Numbered from the stretch's first letter, positions 25,894 through 34,514 are shown. The stretch: 64,000 bases of DNA from JABSQH01 sp965230015 (GCA_965230015.1 CBDDKF010000003.1:62001-126000); one strand, 5' to 3'. The notes: generated from the sequence alone by a model not told the origin. Translations and numbers: made by a program.

Positions 25894-26193
25894 ATGTCTC
25901 CTGTGTCGACCAATGGGACCGGGCCGTCGACAGAGCCCTATGCGGGTCTGCTGCCTGTGGTTGAGCTGCTGGTGGCTCACGGGAACGTCGCGGTCGCCGG
26001 CGGCTTCGTCAACTCGCAAGGTGGCTGGTATTGCCAGATGAGCGACCGGCTCGACCATGACCTGGTACGCCAGAACCTGGTCGTCCCATCGTCATGGGAC
26101 ATGTCGGAAGCGCATGACACGATCCTCGATCGGCTGACGTGGTCTTGCATCGTCGGCCCTGGCGGCGACACATCGCGCCGGCCAGGACGCTGA
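25894..26193 (+). CDS. Small protein, unknown
   Basis: 99 residues from ATG 25894. Contains AGLLPVVELLVAHGNVAVAGGFVNSQGGWYCQMSDRLD, which reads as a helix followed by a strand-turn-strand, and a polar helix (WDMSEAHDTILDRLTW). No signal peptide. Not recognised. It ends shortly before a weak repeat-like block (26218-26235, TTGCCGTGCCCGAGCGG). Probably a cytosolic single-gene cassette product; moderate coding evidence only. Confidence 0.5.
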   Translation: MSPVSTNGTGPSTEPYAGLLPVVELLVAHGNVAVAGGFVNSQGGWYCQMSDRLDHDLVRQNLVVPSSWDMSEAHDTILDRLTWSCIVGPGGDTSRRPGR

Positions 26194-26348
26194 GTTAAGG
26201 ACACGAGCGGTGAACCATTGCCGTGCCCGAGCGGATCGGTGACCAAGTCGGTTGCGGCGATATCGCAGCGTGAACGGGTTGCTACCTCCAGTCCCTTGAA
26301 CCACCTACCACCAAGACCGGAGCGCACCGTGCGTGGCACGCTGGGCAG

Positions 26349-26600
26349 GTGAATGATCCGTGTTCCGCTCGATCGGGACAAGAACTCGTCGGCGTCGACG
26401 CGACCGACTTTGCCGATGAACACCTTGTGAAGCTCGGGGTTGACGCCGAGGCGTGGGAGAAGCTCTACCGGTGTTCATCTGTCGGCACGCTCTGGTTGGG
26501 GGACTTCCCACGAAGTGAGCAGCATGGCGGTGGACCGATGCGGCTACGCGTTGTCGACGAACCGCCGTCATGGTTCCGAGGGGAAGCCACACCGTCCTAG
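26349..26600 (+). CDS. Imm27-like immunity protein
   Basis: 83 residues from GTG 26349. VGVDAEAWEKLYRCSSVGTLWLGDFPRSEQHGGGPMRLRVV fits the Imm27 pattern (GWexLYxdpxxGxxWelxyPxSexHGGGPpxL). Imm27 proteins protect cells from a polymorphic toxin made by kin or a neighbouring gene, but no toxin gene is visible nearby, so this would be an orphan immunity gene. The last 21 codons plus the following site are duplicated at 44775-44925. The family call rests on motif memory, not a search. Confidence 0.55.
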   Translation: MNDPCSARSGQELVGVDATDFADEHLVKLGVDAEAWEKLYRCSSVGTLWLGDFPRSEQHGGGPMRLRVVDEPPSWFRGEATPS

Positions 26601-26687
26601 TCGGACCTCCAAGGTCAGCGCGCCGGTTTGTGAGCGGCTTACGGGCACCGTCCCATTCCGTGTAGATCGGTGGGCGCATCGGTGCTG
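26537..26687 (+). repeat. 151-bp repeat, copy 1 (3' end of an Imm27-like gene plus GTGCCG site)
   Basis: Aligns without gaps to 44775-44925 at roughly 85 percent by eye. It holds the last 21 codons of the Imm27-like gene, the stop, about 50 nt of spacer and the site (TTCCG at 26656, GTGCTG at 26682, 26-nt spacing), and ends at the site core. Confidence 0.85.
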
Positions 26688-26799
26688 TCTGGATCCAGAA
26701 GGTGATGCTCGCCGTGTTGATTTCGAGCGGCCTGTTGGGCGGTCCAGTGGACTGTTCGCTATCTGACGGCCTGGCGCTCACCTGGGAGGCCATAGTTGC

Positions 26800-27468
26800 G
26801 TGATGCTCTCGCAACGCGGTCGGCTGGCGCAGACCCGAGCACGTTCGCGAGTTGCGTCGCTCGTGGTGGCGGCGATGGTGGTTGCGACTGGCTGTGCTGA
26901 CGATGACGTCGATCCTCTCGCTGATGTCTCGGTCGTTGACGTTGACTTTGTCGGTGTGCTCGAGAGCGTTGAGCGCTCCGAGTGGACGATCACCGAAAAC
27001 GGAGGTCCACGACGGACAAACGCAACCCCGGGCGGCCCGTTCACCGGAGTCCGCGTCGGCCCCGGTACGTTGCAACTCGCCGATGGAACCATCGTCGACG
27101 TCGCCGACGACACGCCCGGGCCGCTCTACTGCGATCTGCTTGGCCACTCCCAACTCGCTGGCCAGAGCTGCATAGTGATCGGCGCGTTCAAGCCGGGAAC
27201 GACAACCGCTGAGTGGTTCGCGATCGAGTTTGGCGAGACGCTGGACGGCATCGACGACATCGTGTCCATGACCGTCGTCGACGGGCTCGCTTACCTAGGC
27301 GCCGGCATGGACGCTGTGTTCGCGATGCCGTTCGACGAGCGTGTCGGCAGCTTCGGCTGTCCGCCCGGTGTCGTATCGGTTGGCGAACCGGTGCAGGACG
27401 GCTTCTATTACGGAGCTATCGGCCCCGACGACCAGGTCACCGATATCTGGTGCGTCGGTATCGACTAG
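26800..27468 (+). CDS. Secreted lipoprotein, paralogue of 6110-6763
   Basis: 222 residues; GTG 26800 or ATG 26803. Signal: Arg-rich start, ASLVVAAMVVATGC lipobox, then Asp-rich spacer. The body matches the lipoprotein at 6110 nearly throughout (VSVVDVDFVGVLESVERSEWTI, GGPFTGVRVGPGTLQLADGTIVDV, CIVIGAFKPGTTTAEWFAIEFG). Conserved Cys pairs suggest disulfides outside the cell. Function unknown. The gene lies between the GTGCCG sites at 26682 and 27594. Confidence 0.75.
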   Translation: MMLSQRGRLAQTRARSRVASLVVAAMVVATGCADDDVDPLADVSVVDVDFVGVLESVERSEWTITENGGPRRTNATPGGPFTGVRVGPGTLQLADGTIVDVADDTPGPLYCDLLGHSQLAGQSCIVIGAFKPGTTTAEWFAIEFGETLDGIDDIVSMTVVDGLAYLGAGMDAVFAMPFDERVGSFGCPPGVVSVGEPVQDGFYYGAIGPDDQVTDIWCVGID

Positions 27469-27567
27469 CCGCGACTACTCCACCACGCAGCACGACTCGC
27501 TGGCCATACCGGCGACACGCGACTGCGTCGAGGCGCACGCAGCAAGCTCCACCGACTCGACGCACAA

Positions 27568-27598
27568 TTCCGCGCTGCTTCCCGAGCGCAGAGGTGCC
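27568..27598 (+). repeat. Left half of a GTGCCG site split by ISb2
   Basis: TTCCG at 27568, GTGCC at 27594 (26-nt spacing). The right half GATATCGAGTGG follows the element at 29059 and begins the duplicated 567-bp unit. Confidence 0.85.
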
Positions 27599-29058
27599 TG
27601 ATTGAGTCGGTGGGTGCGTTGCGGCGGTTGTCGTAGCGTCGGTGGTGCCGGTCGGTTGACTCGGAAGTGCCTGCCGCCTGCGGGTTGGCTTTGTATCGAA
27701 CTGTCAGCCGGTCGGCGTCCATCGGTCGGGGTGTGGCTCGAAAGAGGCGCGAACACGATCGGCTCGAATCAGGAGTGCCCACCCTTGGCTCTATCGCTGA
27801 GAGAAAGGCACCACTGTCATGTCCATCACGATCGGGATTGACCCACACAAGGCATCCCACACCGCTGTTGCGGTCGACGCGTTCGAGACCGTTGTCGACG
27901 AGATCTGTATTCGTTCCTGTCCGACCCAAGCCGCGTTGTTGCGGGAGTGGGCGGACGGGTTCCGCGATGATCGAGTGTGGGCGGTCGAGTCCGCCCAAGG
28001 CCTCGGCTACTTGTTGTCGCAGCAGCTGATCGCCGCGGGTGAGACCGTCATCGACGTGCCAGCGGTGCGCGCCTCGAGAGTGCGCACGTTGAGCACTGGT
28101 CGGTCGCAGAAGAACGACCCCAACGATGCCCGCTCGGTCGCTATCGCCGCGTTGCGGGCCAACGACCTCGCCGCGGTGTTGCCCGACGATCACACCCGGA
28201 TCTTGCGGCTACTGGCCAAACGGCAACGCGACCTCGGACGTCAAAAGAACCTCGAGAGCTGCCGGCTCCATGCATTGCTGTGTGAGATGTTCCCCGGCGG
28301 AGCCGAGTTCCGAATGACGTCGATGACCAGGGTCAACACACTGTTGGACCGATACTCGCCGACCGACTCGATGAGTCGCCAGCGCCTCGACCTCGCCCAC
28401 GATCTCGTCGACTCGATCAACGAGATCACCGCCAAGATGAAGGTCTCCAAACGGCGCATCACCGCTGCGGTCAAAGCGTCGGGAACCACGCTGACCGACA
28501 TTGTCGGGCTCGGCCCAGTGACTGCTGCGATCATCATTGGCCACACCGGCAACATCGACCGGTTCCCCACCCGGTATCGCTACGCCAGCTACAACGGCAC
28601 CGCCCCGATCGAAGCATCCTCGGGCGACAAAGTCCGGCACCGGCTCAACCCGCGCGGCAACCGACAACTCAACTGGGCGATCCAAGTCATCGCTATCAGC
28701 CAACTCCGCCACGACACCATCGGCCGCGCGTTCTACGACCGCAAACTCGACGAAGGCAAGTCATCCAAAGAAGCGCTCCGAGCACTGAAACGACGCATCT
28801 CCGACACCGTCTACCGGCACCTCGTCAACGACGCCCAAGCACTGACCTGCTGAGCAACATGGTGGGCCCGGGAGGACAACTCAGGAACGACTCTGACTCC
28901 AGCGTGACCGGCCTCAAATCCTGAACAGCCGGCTCTTCGGACAAGTCACTCCCGAACCCGAACACCGACCCTACGACCGGCCCCGCCACCCGGCAAGGGG
29001 CCACGATCACACGCGCGCCTACAGCACCGAACAACCCCTTGACACCCAAAGAGGCATC
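27599..29058 (+). mobile_element. ISb2: IS110-family element inserted in a GTGCCG site
   Basis: About 1460 bp, TGATTGAG at 27599 to GAGGCATC at 29058. Same organisation as ISb1: 220-nt 5' flank, transposase 27819-28853, about 205-nt 3' flank ending CCTTGACACCCAAAGAGGCATC. Inserted at the same position of the repeat as ISb1, directly before the second copy of the 567-bp unit. The flanks are as conserved between the two copies as the gene, as expected if they encode a functional RNA and the ends. Confidence 0.85.
27819..28853 (+). CDS. IS110-type transposase (ISb2)
   Basis: 344 residues, intact. DEDD residues as in the ISb1 enzyme (GIDPHK, WAVESAQG, NDPNDARS) and the Ser in IEASSGDKVRHRL. About 30 residue differences from ISb1, clustered near residue 260 (FPTRYRYASYNG against FASRDHYASYNA) and at the C-terminus (AQALTC against ARHLRA). 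Presumably acts with the RNA from its own 5' flank. Confidence 0.95.
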   Translation: MSITIGIDPHKASHTAVAVDAFETVVDEICIRSCPTQAALLREWADGFRDDRVWAVESAQGLGYLLSQQLIAAGETVIDVPAVRASRVRTLSTGRSQKNDPNDARSVAIAALRANDLAAVLPDDHTRILRLLAKRQRDLGRQKNLESCRLHALLCEMFPGGAEFRMTSMTRVNTLLDRYSPTDSMSRQRLDLAHDLVDSINEITAKMKVSKRRITAAVKASGTTLTDIVGLGPVTAAIIIGHTGNIDRFPTRYRYASYNGTAPIEASSGDKVRHRLNPRGNRQLNWAIQVIAISQLRHDTIGRAFYDRKLDEGKSSKEALRALKRRISDTVYRHLVNDAQALTC

Positions 29059-29624
29059 GATATCGAGTGGCTCGCGGATCAGGCCCATCGCGCCGATATC
29101 GCTCGGGTCTACCGGCCGTGTCGCCGACGGTGAACACCGAGTTTCACATGCAGCGCCCGATTGGGCGACGTCACGCAATGACCGCAGTGACCAGGACGAC
29201 ACACCCAACGACGACCATCGCCACGCCGAGTAGTCGCACTAGCGGGGCGATCATCCCCAGGCTCCGGCTCTGGGCAACTTCGCTTCGATGGAGATGGTCA
29301 CTGTCCGGAAGGTTCGCGGCCGAACGGAACGCAGCCGCAGCGAGCACGAGACCAATTCCGAGGAGTGTGATGAGCGCGCCGGAGACCATGGACCGAAAAC
29401 TACGGAGAGTCGACGACACGTTCCGTGGCGCCAGCCAAGTCCGTCGCGACAGTACCCACTCGCCCGAGGGTGTTTCGTCAGTCTGGGTTGCCGACACGCA
29501 TCGGATTTCGATGTGTCCCAGTCGATCAGTAGCGATGGCCCGAGCAGCAGTGCCCACTGGACTTGGCTCCGTTGCGCCGATACCGAGCGACGCGACATGC
29601 CAGACACCGAGCACGTACGTGCCG
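29058..29624 (+). repeat. 567-bp duplicated unit, copy 2 (candidate gene cassette)
   Basis: Near-identical to 18363-18929. On the left it abuts ISb2; on the right it ends at the G of GTGCCG (29619-29624), after which the sequence differs from copy 1 (TACCCGAG against CGATGGG). Confidence 0.9.
29171..29614 (-). CDS. Two-helix membrane protein, cassette copy 2
   Basis: 147 residues, GTG start at 29614, same product as 18476-18919. The start codon lies 10 nt inside the unit's right end, so the gene's promoter would be in or beyond the neighbouring site. The two C-terminal membrane helices have their short connecting loop (RSAANLPDSDHLHRSEVAQSR trimmed: Asp/His/Arg-rich) facing one side. Function unknown. 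Confidence 0.65.
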   Translation of the reverse strand: MLGVWHVASLGIGATEPSPVGTAARAIATDRLGHIEIRCVSATQTDETPSGEWVLSRRTWLAPRNVSSTLRSFRSMVSGALITLLGIGLVLAAAAFRSAANLPDSDHLHRSEVAQSRSLGMIAPLVRLLGVAMVVVGCVVLVTAVIA

Positions 29625-29696
29625 TACCCGAGCTCGTTCGCGGCTAGCGGTTACCGCTTGCTGTGGGTCGGGTGTCCAGAGGTGTTGGGGTTGCCG
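29619..29696 (+). repeat. 78-bp repeat, copy 1 (site plus extended tail)
   Basis: From GTGCCGTA onward this aligns with 46439-46516 at about 80 percent by eye (GAGCTNGTTCGC, GGTCGGGTGTC, AGAGGTGTTGG). It shows that the sequence after the GTGCCG core, the 5' end of a cassette, can also be shared between loci. The remaining 200 nt to the next gene show no supported CDS. Confidence 0.75.
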
Positions 29697-29901
29697 TCGG
29701 AGTCTGGCAGCAGGTGTTTACAACCGCGCGAGTCAGCGGTCAGCGTCGCGGTGACACAGATGCCCGTCGCCCAGCGGATCTTCGCTGATGGCCTGTTGTA
29801 TCACTTGGCTCGGGTGGAGGACGCCGCCGCGAGTGTCCGCCTCGACGATGCACCGAGGGGCCGATACCCGAACCCGAGGTTCGCTGACTTGGATGGTGGA
29901 T

Positions 29902-30690
29902 CTACACCGATCTGAAGACGGTGATCGACCACGCAAATACCCGATCGTCATTCGTGCTGGCGAAGTCGACCTCCGCACGGGATTCTGGTCCGCTAACGGA
30001 ACGCAAGTCGCAGACTCTGCGCCACTCGATCTCGGTGCATGCGACTGGTTCCCACACTGTCGCCGCGGTTAACAGAGCCGCGCGCACCGCTGGGGAAGCG
30101 ATCTCCCGCGCTGCGTCACTTGCGAGGAGTGCAGCGCAGTCCTCGAGGGGCGCACCGCAGCCGAACGAGTCCGGCAACCCGGTGGCGTCGCATGAAGTCG
30201 AGAGTACGTGGGTGTCAATTACTTGGAGTGCTTGGATACCGAGGTCGAAGACTGCTCTGTCTGACGTTTCATCGGGGTGAGCGCCTTGTCGGTGTGAGGC
30301 ATCGACCAGATCGAGGAGCGCCTCCCAAGCGAGCTCAAGGTCGGTTGCTGGAACGATTCGCCTCAGCGTCTGCGCGGGCTCGGGGTCATCGAACGGAGCG
30401 CTGATGAGAAGCTCGAGCGCATCGGCGAACAAGAGTCGAGTACTGCAGTTGGCGAAGTCAAGATCGCCGACCACGGTGCCGCCGTCTCGTCCGCGGATAT
30501 CCTCGGGCACGCCCGACTCGGCTCCACTGTGCTCGGTCGAACGAGGCCCTGGCATCGTGTCAGCTGGATCCGTCGCCCCGGCTGACCCGCCTGAGAGATC
30601 CACACTTCGGGTATCACCTTGTGGACCAGCATCGTCCGCCGCGCACCCCATCAGGGCAGCGCACAACACGAACAAGGTCCGCCACCTCAC
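29902..30690 (-). CDS. Secreted lipoprotein, unknown family
   Basis: 262 residues from GTG 30690. Signal MRWRTLFVLCAALMGC with a clean lipobox; a Gly/Asp/Ser-rich linker to about 60; then an all-helical-looking domain (LLFADALELLISAPFDDPEPAQTLRRIV, LAWEALLDLVDASHRQG) with six or more Cys that may form disulfides. No known domain. It is divergent from the lipoprotein gene at 30829, with 138 nt between for promoters. Confidence 0.7.
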   Translation of the reverse strand: MRWRTLFVLCAALMGCAADDAGPQGDTRSVDLSGGSAGATDPADTMPGPRSTEHSGAESGVPEDIRGRDGGTVVGDLDFANCSTRLLFADALELLISAPFDDPEPAQTLRRIVPATDLELAWEALLDLVDASHRQGAHPDETSDRAVFDLGIQALQVIDTHVLSTSCDATGLPDSFGCGAPLEDCAALLASDAAREIASPAVRAALLTAATVWEPVACTEIEWRRVCDLRSVSGPESRAEVDFASTNDDRVFAWSITVFRSV

Positions 30691-30828
30691 ACACTCCTTA
30701 TCGGCTTGAATTCAACCGGCTGAAGCCACTGCAGGTGCCGTACTGGGCGGACTTCTCGACAAGCCCTGGCGTGCTGTCATCGAGTGGGTTCTGCCGCGAC
30801 GTTGGGAGGTTGTTGAGCGCGTGGGCTC

Positions 30829-31560
30829 GTGGTCCGATACAGCGGTGTGCGTTGGTGTTTGTTGATCGTCGGGTTGGTCGTTGCGGCGGGGTGCGCATCG
30901 ACTAATAGCGGGCCGGCCGGCGACGCCTCAAACGCAGTGATCTCCTCGCCGGTCACGATCGAGTCCGGTGCGTCAGAAACGTTCGATGAGATGAGCGCGA
31001 CGATGCCCGATCTCGTCCTTGTTGGCAGAGGGCTTCAGGGGCTTCATCCGTCAATTGCGCACGACGTCGCGGATCGTTCAGAGTTCACAGCGGTGAGCCC
31101 GGTTCGTGGTGTCACAGTCACCATTGGCGACCAGCCATGGAGTCTCATCGGGGTGTCACCAGCAGAGTTTGCGGAGTCAGTCGATCTTGGCCTGATCGCG
31201 GGGTCACTCGGTGACCTTGCCGGGCTTGGCTTGCTGATTGAGCAAGGCAAGGCCGACGAACTCGGTGTGGGAGTCGGCGACGAAGTACGGGCCGAGAACG
31301 GCACCGGTGAGGCTCACCGCTTGACCGTGGCAGGGGTGTACTCCAATGACACGTTCGGCACCGGCATCATCGACCTCAAGTCCCACGACGTCATCAGCGG
31401 GTCGCCGCTTCTCGATCTCTTCGTGGTTGCCGAGATCGCCGATCGGGTCGATGAGGCCGACGCACGCAACGCGCTCGCCGAGACTGTCGACCTCGATGGC
31501 ACGGTCCAAGCGCAATGGTTGTCAGACTTCCTCGCCAGCGACCCCTCCCAGGCGGACTGA
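30829..31560 (+). CDS. Lipoprotein with a stand-alone MacB-type periplasmic core domain
   Basis: 243 residues from GTG 30829. Signal and lipobox: WCLLIVGLVVAAGC. The body (LVLVGRGLQGLHPSIAHDVADRSEF, TIGDQPWSLIGVSPAEFAESVDLGLIAGSL, LLIEQGKADELGVGVGDEVRAENG, LTVAGVYSNDTFGTGIIDLKSHDVI) follows the outer domain of FtsX/MacB-type ABC permeases almost in full. In those permeases the domain is flanked by membrane helices; here there are none, only a lipid anchor. It may bind the ligand or partner of such a transporter, or be a permease gene reduced to its outer domain. Confidence 0.75.
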   Translation: MVRYSGVRWCLLIVGLVVAAGCASTNSGPAGDASNAVISSPVTIESGASETFDEMSATMPDLVLVGRGLQGLHPSIAHDVADRSEFTAVSPVRGVTVTIGDQPWSLIGVSPAEFAESVDLGLIAGSLGDLAGLGLLIEQGKADELGVGVGDEVRAENGTGEAHRLTVAGVYSNDTFGTGIIDLKSHDVISGSPLLDLFVVAEIADRVDEADARNALAETVDLDGTVQAQWLSDFLASDPSQAD

Positions 31561-31578
31561 ACGAGACCCGACCCCACG

Positions 31579-31953
31579 ATGAGCCACAACACGCAACCAG
31601 CCACGACCACTGGCACAGCGATCTCAGCGGGGTGGAACGACGGCTTGTTCAACGCAGCACGCCCGTTCAGCTGGGTGCAGATCGATCAGGACGTGATCAC
31701 ACTGTGGGTATCGCTCGTCCCGTTCCGATCGACGGGTCGAAAGTGGATGAAGCGCACACTCCGGATCGATCGAAGCCGATCGCCGTACATCCCAAGCTTT
31801 CCGCCGCGGTCCATCTTCATCTGGGTCGAGGGCCGCAGACCGCGAGCGATCAGAACCGGTCGTCACGGTGTTGAGCAAGAACTGACGCGGCTCGGCGTCA
31901 ACGTGCAATACCGACGCGACCCCGACAGCGATCCAGCACCCTGGATCCGCTAG
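31579..31953 (+). CDS. Small protein, unknown
   Basis: 124 residues from ATG 31579, 18 nt after the MacB-domain lipoprotein stop and likely in its operon. No signal peptide. Strand-rich (FSWVQIDQDVITLWVSLVPFRSTGRKWM, RSIFIWVEGRRPRAI) with many aromatic and basic residues, which suggests a small beta-barrel or PH-like fold. Not recognised. Confidence 0.55.
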   Translation: MSHNTQPATTTGTAISAGWNDGLFNAARPFSWVQIDQDVITLWVSLVPFRSTGRKWMKRTLRIDRSRSPYIPSFPPRSIFIWVEGRRPRAIRTGRHGVEQELTRLGVNVQYRRDPDSDPAPWIR

Positions 31954-32064
31954 CAACGAACCACAGCCGACGCCTCAAGCACCGCCGCGGCGCGAGGCAA
32001 CCAACCATCTCGGACTGGAGGCTCATGGATTCGCCGATCCGCGATTGAGTAAGCCGGGAGCGTC

Positions 32065-32283
32065 TTGCCGTTGGACTCACCACAGCGCGATCCTGACAGG
32101 GTGCGTTGGGTTGTCGTGAGGCAGGACGATCACGGATCACGATTCGAAGTCGCACGCTTTGAGAGCAAGCGAGACGCCGAACTCGCAGTAGTGAGTTATG
32201 AGTCCGGTTACCCGCACCACCAAGCCTTCTTCGTCGTGTCGGCTGAAGACTCCAACACACCGCCCCCGGGGCCGCCAGGCTAA
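32065..32283 (+). CDS. Small SPOR-like protein
   Basis: 72 residues; TTG 32065 or GTG 32101 (VRWVVVRQDDHGSRFEVARFESKRDAE). The one-strand, one-helix, one-strand pattern with VVVRQDD and FESKRDAELAVVSYES resembles short actinobacterial proteins annotated as SPOR-domain-like. Function unknown, cytosolic. It is followed by 450 nt without a gene. Confidence 0.5.
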   Translation: MPLDSPQRDPDRVRWVVVRQDDHGSRFEVARFESKRDAELAVVSYESGYPHHQAFFVVSAEDSNTPPPGPPG

Positions 32284-32737
32284 GTCTGCGGGCCCATCGA
32301 CTGGACCACGGCATCCACCGAGGAGTGACACGCCGGCCGAAACCCGACTACCGAGTATGCAACTTCGCCACGGTGTGCTCCTGTTAACCGTTGCAGAACG
32401 ACGCGCAATTCCGAGCGGGTCCATGGGCACATCGGTGCCGATCAAGAGCGGGTTCTGCGGCGCTTGCGTCGTGTGCGATATGTGCGGCTCGCGGCCCGCA
32501 TGCCTGGCTCCGCTCCATCTGGTGGCGATAGGTGTGGCGTTTCGTTGTGTTGCTCCAGTTGCCACGAGCGACCGTCGTGCAGCGACGCTGTGATCGAGGC
32601 GTTGTTCGTAGGTCTTGCCAGCGCAACTCCATCTAGAAGGTCGCACCACCGGAGGTCACGAAGCGTTCGCCGACCTTTGCCTTCGCGGTCGGTCGATCGT
32701 TTCCCGGTTCGACCGGCGGCGCGTACAGCGGGCCGGT
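32284..32737. other. 454-bp intergenic stretch holding a GTGCCG site in a long hairpin
   Basis: No supported CDS. ACGACGC (32398-32404) pairs with GCGTCGT (32466-32472), extendable by AA/TT with a 2-nt bulge. It encloses a full site (TTCCG 32409, GTGCCG 32435), giving a 75-nt foldable unit similar in size to integron attC. Confidence 0.6.
32409..32452 (+). repeat. GTGCCG site (26-nt spacing)
   Basis: TTCCG at 32409, CATCGGTGCCG ending 32440, then ATCAAGAGCGGG. Enclosed by the ACGACGC/GCGTCGT stem. Confidence 0.8.
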
Positions 32738-33565
32738 TCAGTCGTCGGCGATGGGTTGTGTCGCATCGGTTCCCGAACGAAACCCGACCGCCTGTTCCGC
32801 GATGTCGACGATCGGCGTCCCGTCGAACATGGCCATTGTCGAGTTTCGGTAGTTGAGCGGTATGAGTGGATTCGCCAAGCCCTTGTCGATACCGAGACGC
32901 ATCTCTGCGACTTTCACGGGATCGGGACCTGGCCCGGTGAGCATGCCGACGAATTCAATGGACCCAATCGATGGAAGCTCGCGGCCGCATCCGTTCACGG
33001 TCGACGGGTCGACGTTGCGGATACCTACGTCGATCGTGGCAGGAAGGTCGGGATCACCGAACACCTCTAGAACCCGATAGGTGACCGGAAGAAGATCCAG
33101 ATACACAGTCGGGTTCTCCTCGCCGGCTTGTCGGCGCGCCTCAAGCTCTACGTCCGGAAGCGGGATCTCTACTGCTGCAGCGCGGCCGACGCTGACGATT
33201 TCGCCGATGAAGGGTTTGGCGTCTCCATACTTGGGAGAGAACACGCCTTCGAGCGCTTCTACCGGCGTCAGCGCGAGGTAGTCGGCCTCGTCGCCATAGC
33301 CGGCTTCTTCTTGCGTGCATCGTGTCGGCGACTCGAACTCTCCCAGTTGGCTGTCGGTCAGCGATGGGCCAACGGCGTGATCGTCGACAGGAACGGTGGT
33401 GTCGGCCGGGACGGGAGGCCGTGAGTTGACTGCTGTGTCCTCGATGGGTGTCGAGGACACGTTGTCAGTGTCTGTCGCGGCGGAGTCGCGTTGTCCGCAC
33501 GCAACGAGCAACAGCGCAACAGCGGCCAGCGACGCCGCGCTCCTGCTCGATCGCCAGGGTCTCAT
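32738..33565 (-). CDS. Secreted lipoprotein, unknown family
   Basis: 275 residues from ATG 33565. Signal MRPWRSSRSAASLAAVALLLVACG with lipobox LLVAC. A Thr/Pro/Asp linker to about 75, then a beta-rich domain (GEIVSVGRAAAVEIPLPDVELEARRQAG, VYLDLLPVTYRVLEVFGDPDLPATIDVGI) resembling small OB- or CpcT-like carrier folds, with no family I can name. Intact to its TGA. Convergent with the empty stretch at 32284. Confidence 0.7.
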   Translation of the reverse strand: MRPWRSSRSAASLAAVALLLVACGQRDSAATDTDNVSSTPIEDTAVNSRPPVPADTTVPVDDHAVGPSLTDSQLGEFESPTRCTQEEAGYGDEADYLALTPVEALEGVFSPKYGDAKPFIGEIVSVGRAAAVEIPLPDVELEARRQAGEENPTVYLDLLPVTYRVLEVFGDPDLPATIDVGIRNVDPSTVNGCGRELPSIGSIEFVGMLTGPGPDPVKVAEMRLGIDKGLANPLIPLNYRNSTMAMFDGTPIVDIAEQAVGFRSGTDATQPIADD

Positions 33566-33699
33566 GCAGTTTGGACGTCCAGCGATTCACCAAGGTTCCC
33601 AACGACCGGACCGTCGACGCCCGAGAGTTCACGCCGGCACCACAGAACAGCGCCCATCGCCAGATCGCTGAAGACCAGCGCCGCCCCCCAAACGAGCAA

Positions 33700-33743
33700 T
33701 ACGGCGCACATCTCCGAGCGCATCGGTGCCGTACCCGAGCGGG
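33700..33743 (+). repeat. GTGCCG site (variant TACGG box, 26-nt spacing)
   Basis: AATACGGCGC box, GTGCCG at 33726, then TACCCGAGCGGG. CACATCTC can pair with GAGGTGTG (33745-33752). Its arm CGAGCGCATCGGTGCCGTAC (20 nt) is identical to the site at 10197. Confidence 0.75.
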
Positions 33744-33994
33744 TTGAGGTGTGATGGCATCTGGGGGCGATATGTGCGCCCAACACTGGCCGTTGGTGTG
33801 TCGGGTGCCGTGGCCGGTCGAACTCGACTGGCACTCGAACGGTGAACTCGCTTCGGCCCGCGATTTCACCCGCGCGGCGCACCCACAATCGCCTCGGGGC
33901 TGGTCGGCGTGAGTTGGGTTGATGTCGAGGACGGCTGTAGGTGGAGCTCGTTGATTCGGTTGGTGAAGCTCTGTGCTCGGTCGGACCTGGAGCG

Positions 33995-34465
33995 TTACCG
34001 GTTCGCGTCTGGTCCCTCGATCGTGCTCCGAGCCCGTTCGTGTGCATCGGACGGCGTGATTCCCCGCGCTCGCTCCAAGTAGGACAGCAGTTCGGATTGG
34101 AAGCGCCTGGCGAGCTCGGGCCTCGTCGTCTGGAGTTCGTCGAACGCCGATGCGGGGAGGTTGAGAACGGTGACGATGTCGGAGAACGCCACTGTCGTGG
34201 CTGAGCGCGGCTGGCGGAAGAACATCGCCATCTCACCTTCAGGTTGGCCTGCACCGGTTGGCCCTAGCGACCGGCCTTCGAACGACACGTTGGTCTCACC
34301 GCTGATGATGAAGTAGCAGTTCCGCGTCGAGGCGCCCACCTTGATGAGGACATCGCCTCGTTTGAAGGTGGCAATCGCGGTGTGGTCTGCGAGCCAACCG
34401 ATCAACTCGTCTGGCATCTGTTGCAGTGACTCGAGGTCGCGCAGCAGGCCTTCGTGAGATGGCAC
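33995..34465 (-). CDS. Stand-alone cyclic-nucleotide-binding domain protein
   Basis: 156 residues from ATG 34465. Jelly-roll of the Crp/PKA-regulatory type: FKRGDVLIKVGASTRNCYFIISGETNV, then the phosphate-binding cassette GEMAMFFRQPRSATTVAF with the conserved Glu and Arg that hold cyclic AMP/GMP, then helix FDELQTTRPELARRFQSELLSYL. No HTH follows, so it is not a Crp-type regulator; it may act by protein contact. Related domains occur in actinobacterial chemotaxis and secretion clusters, none of which is here. Confidence 0.85.
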   Translation of the reverse strand: MPSHEGLLRDLESLQQMPDELIGWLADHTAIATFKRGDVLIKVGASTRNCYFIISGETNVSFEGRSLGPTGAGQPEGEMAMFFRQPRSATTVAFSDIVTVLNLPASAFDELQTTRPELARRFQSELLSYLERARGITPSDAHERARSTIEGPDANR

Positions 34466-34514
34466 GACGTCACGTAAGGAATCCGGCCGTGGGTCTGAGC
34501 TGCTCGATGAACAA

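Noticed and set aside
33754..33912. 52-codon plus-strand open frame after a GTGCCG site
   Set aside because: A weak ribosome-binding site is present, but the translation has no recognisable pattern and too little length to support.
33995..34465. Crp/Fnr-type transcription regulator
   Set aside because: The cyclic-nucleotide domain is clear but no C-terminal HTH exists, so it is not a regulator of that type.
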